Assembly: GCA_028564925.1 (NCBI GenBank) | Contig: CM053029.1 | Location: forward strand, 584,506,857-584,570,856 | Length of the DNA stretch: 64,000 nucleotides | From: Lithobates sylvaticus | Lineage: Eukaryota > Chordata > Amphibia > Anura > Ranidae | Reading direction: 5' to 3' | Shown here: in pieces, positions 21,106 through 32,251 of the stretch | Numbering within the stretch: the first letter of the stretch is position 1 | Layout of the letters: each line of letters starts with the position of its first letter | Notes under the pieces: generated by a model | Told to the model about the DNA's origin: nothing | The model's input: only the letters and a program-made list of their open reading frames with translations | The model's database searches: none | Made by a program: the position numbers and the translations under genes

Positions 21106-21779
21106 TCTGAATTGTAGGTAGGACCACTGAAGTCATAAGTGCGCAACCTACCTTGCAAAGATCCTGATCCAAACTCTTGAACAAATAATTTTGGGCCAAA
21201 TCATTAGTGCCAAGGTGCACAACAACATTAACATTTCACTATTTTAATTAGATGCATAAAGTTTGTGAACTTCCCAAACACTTTTTTTTTTTATTTCGCA
21301 CAAATGGTTTTAGAAAAGAAAACAACTGTTCGAAGCGCTAAGTATTAGAGTCATTCTCCAAGGAACCAGCCTCAAGTAAAAGAAAAATAACCCAAAAGTC
21401 CAAAGAGGATGAGACTTGAAATGTTATTTTTGATCTGTAATCAAGATTGTTTGAAAGCTCCCGTCCAAGCATCTGTGATACAGAGTTGCTTTCCTGATCA
21501 AGATTACAAGCATTCTCCTTTCCGCTTTCATAAACTCCCTGACCACCAAACCAACTTCCAACACCAACTCTGTTATCTACAGATATCCTTTTAACTTCCA
21601 TCCCATTAGAAGTAGAGAGATGTTTTAAATTAATCAACAGCTGGCTGGCCCAACTATATTTGCCATTCAGTGATTGATGCATTTAGATGTTAATATCAGC
21701 AGCATCTCAAAGGATCATTTAAAAATTTATATTTAGCGCATTCAAGTTGTTGCATCATTAAATCAGTGTCTTGTGGATC
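21106..21779. other. Unassigned, unique-looking
   Basis: No ORF or repeat recognised. A T run lies near 21281-21290. Confidence 0.3.
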
Positions 21780-22500
21780 ACCAGTTTCCTTCAGGCCTAA
21801 AGCCATTCAAAGAATGAAGATCAGTAACCTGCTTGGTGACAAATCAGCCACCACTTTGATGTTTCCCTTTTAATTTCCATCTCGGCTTTTTAATTTCTCT
21901 TTTAATTGACTGTGCATTTCAGCTTAAAAAAAAATATAAAAAAGGAGTTGGGATGAGCATGAATCGCCAAATGAAATCCAACCAGGGGGAGGTCAGGACT
22001 CAAAGCAAACGTTCAGAAATGAGAGGGACTCTTTAATTCCGGCAAGACATTGCTGTAATGAGCAGCGGGCTACCTATGGTAGTTTGAAAAGCCTGCCGAT
22101 CCATCTCCAGCACAACAGAGTCGCATGTGGATATAACTATTGCCGGGCCCACTCAAGTCATAGCTGGCAAAGTCGTAAAAAGCCTTGCATATCAGGCAGA
22201 TAAATGAAAACAGCGCTAATGAAGCCACCTGAAAAAGCACATCGGGTTCTGCGCCACGTAGGTCAACCGAGCCAAAGTCACACAGATGAATATCGTCATA
22301 TGATTGAATATATTAATGTCTAGAACAGCTTTAGCTGAGCGGCGGTTAAGAATGCAGCGCGATGCTCTGTAAGGTGGCCAATTAAAGGTTATCATTTTGA
22401 ATTTGCTGGGTTAATCAGAGAGGTTGTTTATTTCCAGCAAAGCTGTCGCATCTACTGCAAAATCACACAATCCTGGGTTGTTGTTTAAGTGCACTTCTCA
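21780..22500. promoter_or_regulatory. Candidate conserved non-coding element(s)
   Basis: This is the longest non-repetitive block in the window. It has clustered homeodomain-like words (CTTTTAATTTCC, CTTTTAATTGACTG, GCCAATTAAAGG, GGGTTAATCAGAG) and the complex phrase GATAAATGAAAACAGCGCTA. No ORF, simple repeat or transposon end was found. In a transposon-filled desert such an island suggests selection; this is inference. Confidence 0.25.
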
Positions 22501-22655
22501 CCTAACACATTCAACTTATGTCCAAAATAATACGACATGTACAAAATTTAGAATTTAGTCTTCCAAGTAGATGTAAGAGTTCCGGTCTATTGTTGAGCCC
22601 ATTGACTGCAGTAAACACATCTAGAGATGTATGAAAAGTGTATCTACAGTTTGTT

Positions 22656-22660
<5 letters not shown>

Positions 22661-22702
<42 letters not shown>
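22661..22702. repeat. (AT)n microsatellite
   Basis: Uninterrupted AT dinucleotides. Confidence 0.95.
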
Positions 22703-22703
<1 letters not shown>

Positions 22704-23429
22704 GTGTGTGTTGGGAAAGGTTAAAGCTGTTGTAAACTCTGATTTACAATTTGTACCTACAGGTAAGCTTTTATTAAAGCAGAGTTCAACACAAAAGTAG
22801 AACCTCCGCTTATTTGCTTCCCGCACCCACCTCCGGTGCCACATTTGGCACCTTTCAGGGAGCAGGGAGGAACTGGTACCTGTTTTTGACAGGTCCCTCT
22901 CCCCACTTCCCACTTCTGGGAGACTGCGCTGGGGCGCAGTCCCTCAGAAGTTCAGCCCACTCCTCCTTCCCCAGTTAGAAAGCTAAGTGCGCTTCGCGCA
23001 TGCACAGTAGGGAACCGTCTGTGGAGTCGAAAAGCCTTCACTGACGGTTTCCCTAAGTGGAGATGGTGGCAGCAGCACCTGACAGCTGATTCGAAGGTCG
23101 GCTGGGGTTCCGACATCGTGGGCTCTCTGGACAGGTAAGTGTCCATATATTAAAAGTCAGCAGCTACAGTATTTGTAGCTGCTGACATTTCATTTCTTTT
23201 TCCCCAGGCTGGAACACCATTTTAAGTCTTACCTGTAGGTTCAGTGAATACCTTCTAAACTTGCTGATGACATCACTGAACATGTAGAGCCCCATGCCAC
23301 AATGATGACATGCGCATGTGCGGGAATGATGTCATTGTGGCCCGGCCATTCAAGTGAAACAACAAACACAAGAGGGCACCAGCAAGAGAAGTATAGACTT
23401 GAAAAAAAAATCAAAACATTTATACTCAC
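22703..23429. repeat. Interspersed repeat fragments with a short hairpin
   Basis: AAAGCAGAGTTCAACACAAAAG and AACCTCCGCTTATTTGCTTCC mark a frog repeat. GTCAGCAGCTACA...TGTAGCTGCTGAC (about 23157-23187) is a perfect 13-bp-arm hairpin. ACCTGTAGGTTCAGTGAATA and a later GATGACATCACTGAACATG segment resemble the repeat at 62.0-62.3 kb. No full boundaries were resolved. Confidence 0.45.
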
Positions 23430-24287
23430 CTAGGTGGATTCAGCATCGATCTGAAGCTGCATCTGTTCTTCGCTGACTCTGCTGTGGAAACTATGTGTTA
23501 AAACGTGGCTCAGTTCTCCTCCCCGAACAGAGAGCAGTGTCTGTGAGTCACTGGTTCTCTGCTCTTCCCCTCCAGCGCTCACCGGACCGTAGGGCTGTGG
23601 AAGGGGTGGGAGGGGTTGGCTCAAGCTCTCAGCGGGGAGTTGTCACTCAAACAAAATTAGAGAGGAAATCTTCCAGTGGTGACACCTGATCCTGTGACAA
23701 CAGTCTAACATGCGGTTATCTCTAGGTTCTGCTTATTGAATGCCGATAAAACCATATATGTGGTGGTGAGGAGCCCCCTGTATGAGCAACTAACAATACT
23801 AACTAAAGAACAGCTGAATTGATCCAATACTGTCAGCTGACATCCCCTGCTCCATAGAGAGCAATGGCTGGTCCGATCAGGTCCGCCTGAAAAACTGACA
23901 GGTGACCCCGTGTGAAACCAGCGTGAAGTTGAAATCTGGGCACAAAAACGTTCATTTAAATATATTCCTCAATAGTCACTATGGATATGAATTCCTTTTT
24001 GGGCACCAAATGCCTTGTAAATCATGTAGCTACATCATCCCTGTGCTGTACATAAGCCTGTGCAGAGAGCAGAGCTGTGGGAGGGGCCACTCAGACCCCT
24101 CCCACAACAGGCTGCCTGCAGATACTACAGGAGGGGCAGAGACAAGACCAGTCACCCAGCACAAAGAGAGAGAGCAGCAGTGAGCGGTCTTTATTACAGG
24201 AAGCTCCTGCATACAGGTAAAGTCTCGCACTGGATTACTGCACAGATCTGGAAAAAATACACAAAGGAAGAACACACATGAATCCCA
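23430..24287. other. Unassigned, partly repeat-like
   Basis: Several GAGGGGC(A/C)AGA-like words and a CAGAGAGCAG phrase occur in repeat-like context. No boundaries, ORFs or duplications were found. Confidence 0.3.
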
Positions 24288-24545
24288 AGGATAACTTGCC
24301 ACAAATTTTTGGCAGCGTTGAATTGTCTTGTCTTGTTAAGTTGCTGCACATTTTCACTGGCAAGTTGTACACTTGCAGAGCACTTGAAGCACAAGTTCTA
24401 CTTTTCCAACTTGTAGCAAATGTGCGTGTCAAAGTTGCAGCGGTGAGTCTACAGCAAGAGCTCTGCAAGTCACAGTGCCCCCCTGTGGTGGGAGGACTAT
24501 TGCACAACATAACTGAACCAGTACCTTGCAGTAGACTTGAAGAAT
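24288..24545 (-). mobile_element. Fragment of the CCAGATAGCAAG MITE
   Basis: Reverse-oriented match to 19.7-20.1 kb (AAGGATAACTTGCCACAAAT, AGCAAGAGCTCTGCAAGTC). Both terminal repeats are incomplete. Confidence 0.65.
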
Positions 24546-24710
24546 GTTTGCAAAGAATGTTGATTAGAATTAGATTAAATATTCAGACAAATTTTTTGTT
24601 ATTCATCGATTCGCATATATCCGAATACAGTGGCGGCCGCTCCATTAGAGGCGCAGGGGCAGCACCCCCCTAATCCATGCTCCCTGCCCCTAATTGACAT
24701 GCAGGGTGCT

Positions 24711-24725
24711 GGACGCATAGATTTC
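24711..24725. repeat. L1 target-site duplication, 3' side
   Basis: GGACGCATAGATTTC, identical to 32372-32386. It directly precedes the terminal A/T tract of the minus-strand L1. Confidence 0.9.
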
Positions 24726-25022
24726 TTTTTTTTCAATTATTTTATTTCTTTTTAGGAAAAACATATCCGAAAATACACAAAATAAAACATACTATTCAAC
24801 TTAATCATTAATTTACACTTAGTTCACAGACATTATTTATATCCTTCATATACTGAATAAAAATATCTTCTGCCTGTCAACTCGGTTTCCTATCTACTTT
24901 TTCCGTATGTTCTCGGACTTGCCTATCCCAATTTTATAACCTTATCTAATAACCCAAGAAAAAACAGAACCAAACAAAAAAAGAGCAAAGCAAAGCAAAA
25001 AAAAAAAAAAAAAAGAGAAAAG

Positions 25023-25053
<31 letters not shown>

Positions 25054-25141
25054 AGAGAAATTAATCCCAGAGCCAATCCATGGTCTGACCCCCCATTGTG
25101 CTCACCACTCGCAAGAAGGTCCCGGTATGAGAGAGGGTATT
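24726..25141 (-). other. L1 3' untranslated region and tail
   Basis: It contains T-rich tracts on the minus strand (plus-strand A runs near 24990-25050). At its extreme end it has GAAATAAAAT and an 8-nt A run before the target duplication. The AATAAA-like word suits a poly(A) signal. Confidence 0.7.
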
Positions 25142-28100
25142 TTAACTTTCCCCAGCAAGGAGGCCAAGTCCCTCTTCCGAAGTCATAAAAGTATTCCAGG
25201 ATGCCCAGGTCCTGATGTACTTTTCTCTTTGGTGTCGTGCGGAAAGAACCAGGTCTTCCAGCTTGCCAATCTCCCTCGCTTTATGCAACCACATCTGTAT
25301 CGTCGGGGGCACCTCCGATTTCCACATCAGTGGAATGCATGCCTTGGCGGCATCTAGTAGATGACAGATAATAGATTCTTTATAAATCTTCTCTGGTATA
25401 TGGGACGCGTGGAGGAGAAAGAACGCTGGGTCATCTGGAATTGCAATATCTGTAAAAATTTGGAGAATGCGTCTAACCTCTGTCCAATAATTCTTCAGTT
25501 TAGGGCATTCCCAAAAAATGTGTAACATAGAACCCGTGTCTTTCTGGCATCTCCAACATATGTCCGATGCATCAGGGAAGAATGTCTTTAGTCTTTCTGG
25601 TGTTCTATACCATCGCGTAAAAATTTTAAAATTGGTCTCTTGTGTTTTCGCACATATAGATGATTCATGTGTAAACTTAAGAATATGTTGCAATTGTATT
25701 ATACTAAAGGTTTTCCCGAATTCTCGTTCCCATTCACCGACACATTTCAGAGAGTCAGTTTCCCTTGCTGCAGTTATTAATTCGTAATTCGCTGATAAGG
25801 TATGTGACATTAGTCCTGTCTCTGAGCAGTATTTCTCAAATAAGGTAAGAGGTCTAATAAACCATCCCGGGTCAGGAAGGGTATTCAAAAAGTGAGTTAT
25901 CTGAAGGGCATTCCAAAATTTTAGTCTAAACATTCCCTCTCTTTCCATCAGCTCTGGAATCGTCCGCCATTTCCCCTCTCCTATGTAGCTAGACACTTGT
26001 ATATAGCTTATATTACATAGGTGCTTAAAGGCCCTATCTTCATTTCCCGGTGGAAAGAGTGGGTTCCCTAATATTGGGTACAGAGGAGAGGTCTCCGGTG
26101 TTATATTCAATATTGAAAACAACTTTGCACATATTTTCACCGTGTTACCTATTAGAGGGTGTTTAATAAATTTTCTGGGAAGGTGTGTAGCACACCAAGG
26201 TGCTCTTCCTAATAGAATAGGCGACTGCGCGTTCTCAATCTGTACCCAGAGTTTAAGATCTATATGCCTATTCCAATCTATCACCCTACTTAAGTGTATA
26301 GCTTGGTAATATTTATGTATATCTGGTACTGCTAGTCCTCCGTCTCTCTTAGGAAGTATTAGTTGCCTACGCTGTAGCCTAGGTTGCTTATATGCCCATA
26401 TAAAATCAAAAATTAACTTCTGGCATTGTTTAAAATATAACGATGGGATATTTACTGGGAGGGCCTGTAGGAGATAAAGAAATTTAGGGAGAATACTCAT
26501 CTTGACGATATTAACTCGTCCTAGCCAAGAGTGTAATCCTGATTTCCACTTATCCAGTAGGGTTTTCACCCTCTGGAGCAGTGGGGGGAAATTTAGCTCA
26601 AAGATCTTGTTTATATCAGGTGGGATTAATGTACCAAGATATATAAGTGCTTTCCCTGTCCATTTAAACTTGAAGTTTTGTTTAAGTTGTTCAATTAGTA
26701 TCTGTGGGCAGTTAAGCCCCATTGCTTCTGATTTATTAAAGTTTATACGGAGATTGGAAAGTGTACTGTACTTCTCGAACTCCTTCATTAAATTCGGGAT
26801 TGAGATCAGGGGGTTCGTGAGCGAGAACAGCATGTCGTCTGCATAGGCCGAGATCTTAAATTGTGTTTTTCCAACATGTATACCTGTGATATCCTGGTTT
26901 AAGCGGATTATGCAGAGGAATGGCTCCAGCGACAGGGCGAAAAGGAGTGGTGACAGTGGACATCCCTGGCGTGTCCCATTTGCGATCTGGAAGGCTTCCG
27001 ACAGTACTCCGTTAACTCTTACCCGTGCTCTTGGGCAGGAGTATATGGAATTTATCCACTTCAACATTTTATCTCCAAAGCCTCCATATCGCAAAACTGC
27101 CACCATATACCTCCAGTTCACCCTGTCGAAGGCTTTCTCAGCGTCTGTATTTATAAATACACCTTGCGTTTGAGTTTTATTCACTATATGTAGCAAATTA
27201 AGTACCTTCGTAGTATTATCTCTTGCCTCGCGTTTGGGAACAAAACCTACCTGGTCTAGGTGAACTAAATTTGGGATATATTGTTGAATCCTATTTGCTA
27301 GAATTTTCGAGAAAAGTTTTAGATCTAGATTAAGCAGGGAGATTGGACGATAACTCCCGCAGGAGGACGGGTCCTTTCCTTCTTTCGGTATCACCGATAT
27401 ATGGGCTAACATTGTCTCTTTTGTAAATGTCGCAGTGGATCCTAAATCATTAAAAAATTTAATCATATATTGGGCTAAAGACTGAAACAATACCTTATAA
27501 TATTGGGCTGTGAGTCCATCCGGGCCCGGGGCTTTACCCAATTTAGTGGCTCTTACGGCTACCTGTAATTCTTCTGCTGTTATGGGCCTATCAAGGTCTT
27601 CTCTATCTACCTCAGCTAATTGGGGCATTTCCGACCGTAAAAGATATTCGTCGATTTGGGTTTGAGTGGGAGGTTGAGTCTGGAGATTATATAGGGATTC
27701 ATAAAATTCCTGGAATTCCCTGGCAATATCGTATGGTTTTATCACTTTGGGCTTGTTCGGTGGTATAATTTGTGGTATATAGTTCATTATTTTCTGTTCT
27801 CGCAAAGTTCTAGCTAAGAACTTTCCACATTTATCCCCTGATTCATACGAGAACCTCCTACAAGTTTGCAATGCTGCCTTTGCCTTGAAATGTAAAAGGT
27901 CTGCAATTTGTGTTCGTTTAATTTGGAGTTCCTTCTCCAGGGATGTGGAGAGAGTCCGTTTATGACGAGTTTCCAACAGGGCTAGTTCTTCTAATAATGT
28001 TTTTAATTGTTCTGTCCGTTTCCGTTTAATCCTGGCCCCATGCTTAATTAGTACTCCCCTAATGACCGCTTTATGCGCCTCCCATATAATTCCGGGGTCA

Positions 28101-28945
28101 CAGTCTAAGGTGTCATTAGCGGTGAAATAATAGTTCAGTTCCTTAATTACATCCTCTAAGACTTCATTATCCTGTAGGAGGCTCTCGTTCAATCTCCACT
28201 GACTTGATCTTTTATGTGGTGAGTCTTGTAATTCATATTTAATAAAAATAGGTGCATGATCTGACCACGTAATAGAACCTATCGTGGCTTCTCGTATCGA
28301 GTGGAGTTGGGCATGTGGTATCAGGAAATAGTCTATTCGAGAGTAGGATTTATATTGTGGCGAATAGTAGGTATAATCTTTTTCAGTTGGATGGGATATA
28401 CGCCATATATCAATCAGCTGGTTTTTATGTAGATTTTGGGTAATATGATTACGCGATCTATAGGAAGTAGCCGAGAGTCCAGACGAGGTATCTTCAGCTG
28501 GATTTAGTGGGACGTTTAAATCGCCTCCAATGATCACATGGCCCTCTGTAAAATCGTTCAACCGTTTGAATATTTTACTTAAGAAGGGTTCTTGATGGTC
28601 ATTGGGGGCGTACAGTGTTGCCAATGTAATTACGATATCTCCTATTCTACCTTTTACAAACAAATAGCGCCCTTCGGGGTCCTTGACCGATTCTATATAC
28701 GTCCATGGTATCTTTCTCGAGATAAGGATAGATACTCCTCTTGACTTTGCCTTTTGGTTTGTAGCATGATAGACATTTGGGAATAAATGATTCTTTAAAA
28801 TAGGTACTTTATCCTCTCTGAAATGTGTCTCTTGTACAAATGCCACGTCTGACTTATAGCGTTGTAGGTCGTGTATTAATAGTTTCCTTTTTTCTGGTGT
28901 ATTTAGACCTCTTGCGTTCAGCGAGATCACATTGAGGGCCTCCAT
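25142..28945 (-). CDS. L1 ORF2: endonuclease and reverse transcriptase, intact
   Basis: It has 1,267 residues. The apurinic-type endonuclease occupies about 1-235 with the expected residues: ISLNARGLN (Asn 10), FVQETHF (Glu 39), IGGDLNVPL (Asp 142, Asn 144), YSRIDYF and TWSDHAPI (Asp 229, His 230). Reverse transcriptase covers about 470-800: KAPGPDGLT, FINTDAEKAFDRV (Asp 601), TRQGCPLSP, and the active site SAYADDMLF at 699-707 (Asp 703, Asp 704). A C-terminal CX2CX8HX4C knuckle begins at Cys 1130 (CWRC...H...C). Length and order are typical of L1. The start Met lies just before ALNVISLNARG, the usual ORF2 opening. There is no internal stop, so it may be active, pending ORF1 function. Confidence 0.95.
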   Translation of the reverse strand: MEALNVISLNARGLNTPEKRKLLIHDLQRYKSDVAFVQETHFREDKVPILKNHLFPNVYHATNQKAKSRGVSILISRKIPWTYIESVKDPEGRYLFVKGRIGDIVITLATLYAPNDHQEPFLSKIFKRLNDFTEGHVIIGGDLNVPLNPAEDTSSGLSATSYRSRNHITQNLHKNQLIDIWRISHPTEKDYTYYSPQYKSYSRIDYFLIPHAQLHSIREATIGSITWSDHAPIFIKYELQDSPHKRSSQWRLNESLLQDNEVLEDVIKELNYYFTANDTLDCDPGIIWEAHKAVIRGVLIKHGARIKRKRTEQLKTLLEELALLETRHKRTLSTSLEKELQIKRTQIADLLHFKAKAALQTCRRFSYESGDKCGKFLARTLREQKIMNYIPQIIPPNKPKVIKPYDIAREFQEFYESLYNLQTQPPTQTQIDEYLLRSEMPQLAEVDREDLDRPITAEELQVAVRATKLGKAPGPDGLTAQYYKVLFQSLAQYMIKFFNDLGSTATFTKETMLAHISVIPKEGKDPSSCGSYRPISLLNLDLKLFSKILANRIQQYIPNLVHLDQVGFVPKREARDNTTKVLNLLHIVNKTQTQGVFINTDAEKAFDRVNWRYMVAVLRYGGFGDKMLKWINSIYSCPRARVRVNGVLSEAFQIANGTRQGCPLSPLLFALSLEPFLCIIRLNQDITGIHVGKTQFKISAYADDMLFSLTNPLISIPNLMKEFEKYSTLSNLRINFNKSEAMGLNCPQILIEQLKQNFKFKWTGKALIYLGTLIPPDINKIFELNFPPLLQRVKTLLDKWKSGLHSWLGRVNIVKMSILPKFLYLLQALPVNIPSLYFKQCQKLIFDFIWAYKQPRLQRRQLILPKRDGGLAVPDIHKYYQAIHLSRVIDWNRHIDLKLWVQIENAQSPILLGRAPWCATHLPRKFIKHPLIGNTVKICAKLFSILNITPETSPLYPILGNPLFPPGNEDRAFKHLCNISYIQVSSYIGEGKWRTIPELMEREGMFRLKFWNALQITHFLNTLPDPGWFIRPLTLFEKYCSETGLMSHTLSANYELITAARETDSLKCVGEWEREFGKTFSIIQLQHILKFTHESSICAKTQETNFKIFTRWYRTPERLKTFFPDASDICWRCQKDTGSMLHIFWECPKLKNYWTEVRRILQIFTDIAIPDDPAFFLLHASHIPEKIYKESIICHLLDAAKACIPLMWKSEVPPTIQMWLHKAREIGKLEDLVLSARHQREKYIRTWASWNTFMTSEEGLGLLAGES

Positions 28946-28958
28946 GGACTGGCTCTAA

Positions 28959-28991
<33 letters not shown>

Positions 28992-30537
28992 GGAAACCAA
29001 AAAAAAAAAAAAAATTCCGGGGATTTTGCGGGGTAGAATCCCCTCCTAAAAAACTTTAGCTATATGTTGCTAAAAAGAAATAAACGCTCACCGTTACGAC
29101 TCGGTATATGAGTGTTTTGTCCTATGTGGGGTCGTGGTCAGGGGTAGTCGGGTTTAAAGCTCCGGGATCATCCGTTCATCTCCAGCATTTACTGTCTTGA
29201 AATTTTAGATTGAGTAGGGACGGACAGGGGAGGGGGCGGAGAGGGAAAGAGTGGGAGATTTTTAAGCTAGTAGTAGGGGAGAAAAGGGGAGGGGGGGGCA
29301 GGAGGGGGGGAAACCAGTATCGAAGGGGGGGGCAGGGAGAGAGCCGTCCTTCTTGATCGTATCTCTCTGCTCCTTTAATTACCTCACAATTTAATCCGCA
29401 CATATGGGCTATGTCCTTCTACTTCCCTCTCAGCATGTGTATTGTTCCCTAGTATTTTAGTAGTCTCAAGTTCAAGTTCCCAAGGGGGAAGGAAGGTGGA
29501 GGAAAAAAAAAAAGAACCCCAGAACAAATAGAAACATAGCTGTAGGCTGAGTCTCCTTATATCGCCTGTCACTAAATCAAATTCATATTTATATTCATAT
29601 ATATTCATATATATTCATATTAAACATATCATCATAAATTTTGTTCATAGTACAGCCCTCCCCTCTATTATTTGTTATTGATTATTGATTCCAGAGTTTT
29701 AACCTTCTTTCCAGACTCAAAAAATTTGCCCTTTTATTGTCGGGCGGTGTCCCAAAAAACAATTGGTATATATATATATCTGAATATGTAGGTATTTGTG
29801 TAAAAAAAAAAAAAAAAAAAATTTAGTGTTCTAAATGAAGAAAAGTTCCACCTAATTGTGGTTTGTGTACAAATTTCAAAAAAGGTGAAAAACGGGAGAA
29901 AAAAAAAAAAAAAAAAAAAGAAATAGGAGGGGGAATGGGGAAGGGAAAATTTAAGCCCCCCCTGGTTCATTAACGTGTTATTATCGTGTATATCTTTTTT
30001 TTTTTTTCCCTTTTTAATATGTTGATACCGTGAAAGAATCCAAAAAAAAAAATAGATATTAATAAGTGTGGGGAATAAAATTCATGTTGTTGCTACAAAA
30101 ATACGTGCTCTAAACCCGGTGCATCAAATGCAAAAATAGAAATTATTATATATTATTATTATTATATTATGTATATCTATATATAACTAAGGAGAAAAAA
30201 AAAAAAAAAAAAAACCCAAATTTGCTGAGAAATGATTGTCCAAAAAATCTCAGTGAGTGATTAATGTGCTCTGTGTAAGGGAAGAAAGGGAAAAGATAGA
30301 GAGAGATAGAGAAAAAAAAAATTTATATAAACAAATTATATAATGAAAAAAAAAAAAAAAAAAAAAGGGGGGTAGTAAAATAGGAGAGAGAGGAAAGAAA
30401 GACATTTTTTATATATATATATATATACCTATATAAAAAAAGAAAAGAAAAAGGGCCGGGAAGAGGGGGGGGTTAATGGGCATATGGACTTCTTAGATAT
30501 GTATATGTGGGATTGTTCATCAGAGAACAGGCAGACG

Positions 30538-30577
<40 letters not shown>

Positions 30578-30902
30578 GAAAAAAAGAGAAGGCAAGGTAC
30601 CCCTAAAAAAAAAAATGAGTCTTTCTACCAGCCGTCTCATCTCCCCCTTATCTGGGGGGCTAAAGTCGTATTATTGACATATATTGACATATATTAAACC
30701 TCATATATTAAGCATTATGTCAGTTCAGTAGTCCAACAAGACCAAAAAAAAAAAAAAAAAAAAAAGAACCAGAGTCTCTTGATGAAATAGCACTGTTTCA
30801 GGCCTTCCCTCCACTCCCCCCTCCCTCCCACCCCCCCCCCCCCCACAGAGAGTCACTGTCCACACTCATCCATTTAACCCATTCTTAGTCTCCGTGTGGA
30901 TC
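28946..30902 (-). other. Unusually long L1 inter-ORF spacer with many T tracts
   Basis: Nearly 2 kb separates ORF1 from ORF2, with no ORF of note. On the coding strand it is studded with about ten poly-T runs of 15-34 nt, for example near 28965-28991, 29803-29820, 30340-30366, 30541-30574 and 30744-30765. AT dinucleotide runs and a C13 run near 30832 are also present. Mammalian L1 spacers are under 100 bp. Confidence 0.7.
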
Positions 30903-31742
30903 TCAAATTTTTCTCCTTTGGGGTGATCGATGTATGTGAAAGTCTCCGTGTCTCCCTTGTCTATTTGATACACCCATGCGTCTCCCTGTAAGTGGAATAT
31001 GTAGAAGCCAGTTGGTTATCTGGATGGGAGGCACTTCCAGAAAAGCAAATAGTCCAGTAAGGTCTTCTGGGGTATAGATAGTATATGAAAGTGACTCCCT
31101 ACGGAATCTTACCGATAATGGGTATCCCCAGCTATATGTGCAACCCTGTTTCTTAGCTAAATCTAGTAACGGACGTAAGCAAGCTCTGCGTTGAAGGGTA
31201 GCACGGGATATATCGGGTAGGATCTTAATATTAGCCCCATTAAAGTTCATATTTCCTGCTTCCCAGGCTGCCTTGAGTATCAGCTCTTTCTCTAGGTATC
31301 GGTCAAAGTAACAAATAACGTCTCTAGGTCTTTCAGGGTCCTTGGATTTAGGCCCTGCACCTCTATGGGCCCTCACCAGTTCTATTGACCTCTCAGGGGA
31401 TTTCAAGATAAACTGAAAAAGAGCTGTTAAGGTTACCTTAAGATCTTCATTCCCTTGTACCTCTGGAAGACCCCGAATTCGGAGGTTACTCCTGCGGCTT
31501 CTGTCTTCAAGTTGCTCTGTGTAGAGCTGTAGATCTGCTGCCATAAGCACCTGAGAGGTCTGCACTTTCTCCAAGGCGTCCATCCTCTCCTCTACGTGAA
31601 GCACTTTTTCCTCGCCTGCCTTGACTCTCTCTGCTAGGGCCGACGTCTCTAACCTCACCGCTTGGATGTCTTGGCGGTGAGTCTCCTCTAATCGCCCAAT
31701 TAGTGTTTCGATGTCCCGGCGTGTAGGCAGTGTATCCAACAT
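30903..31742 (-). CDS. L1 ORF1, coiled-coil, RRM and C-terminal part
   Basis: 279 residues from an internal Met. About 1-80 is a coiled coil with heptads (LIGRLEETHRQD, LAERVKAGEEKVLHVEERMD). The RNA-binding core follows: RRSNLRIRGLPEVQ (about 84-97), typical of the L1 ORF1 RRM, then FDRYLEKELILKAAWE, and the C-terminal domain with ILPDISRATLQRRACLRPL and YPLSVRF. L1 ORF1p is a trimeric RNA chaperone that packages L1 RNA. The reading frame is open upstream of this Met (GDIRSIRK) for about 75 bp and then meets a stop. The true N-terminus is in another frame (next entry), so one frameshift separates them. Confidence 0.85.
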   Translation of the reverse strand: MLDTLPTRRDIETLIGRLEETHRQDIQAVRLETSALAERVKAGEEKVLHVEERMDALEKVQTSQVLMAADLQLYTEQLEDRSRRSNLRIRGLPEVQGNEDLKVTLTALFQFILKSPERSIELVRAHRGAGPKSKDPERPRDVICYFDRYLEKELILKAAWEAGNMNFNGANIKILPDISRATLQRRACLRPLLDLAKKQGCTYSWGYPLSVRFRRESLSYTIYTPEDLTGLFAFLEVPPIQITNWLLHIPLTGRRMGVSNRQGRHGDFHIHRSPQRRKI

Positions 31743-31744
31743 TT

Positions 31745-32251
31745 TTCGGATACTCCGAATGTCTCCCTCCAGCCCTCTCTCTTCCTCGGCGCGCCCCGGC
31801 CAGCTGTCTCCGGCGAGTCAAACTGCGGCTGCGCCAGGTCTCGTGTCCCGCGGTCTCCTCCGGCATGCAAGTCGGGAGTCGGTGAGCAGCCAAGTCCGCC
31901 CTCCACACCCCCACCATGGTCCGTGCCCCGAACATCCAGGTCCCGGATCTCTTGTCTCCCACCAACGGGTAAGCCGAGGATACTTGTAGGGTTCAGTCCA
32001 CCGCCCGTATGACCTGGGCTCCGAACGCCCGCTTCCTGCATCTGAGGAGCTTTCCCAATAGATAGACCATGGGCTGCCATAGTATCTGGTCTGTTAGTGG
32101 CACCTCCTTTCAGGTTGTGGACTCTTTCTGGTGTAATACCGGAGGGTATTTGCGGGGGTAGTGAGAAATATTGCTGGATGTCTCCTTGAATTATGCGCGG
32201 ATGTACTTTTTCCTTTGCGGATCTAGTATGGTATCTGTTAACTGTGTTCAT
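31745..32251 (-). CDS. L1 ORF1, N-terminal part, out of frame with the rest
   Basis: It starts MNTVNRYHTRSAKEKVHP about 120 bp from the element's 5' end, the usual place for ORF1. The following 150 or so residues are low in hydrophobic residues and rich in Gly, Pro and Thr, fitting the disordered N-terminus of ORF1p. A single-base shift between about 31750 and 31820 puts the coiled-coil part in another frame. In this frame translation ends near 31700 after IHCLHAGTSKH. If the shift is real and not a sequencing error, this L1 lacks full ORF1p. Confidence 0.7.

Noticed and set aside
31507-32251. Overlapping alternative frames in L1 ORF1 as separate genes
   Set aside because: Only the frame starting at 32251 and the frame from 31742 resemble ORF1 parts; the others are shadows in GC-rich coding DNA.
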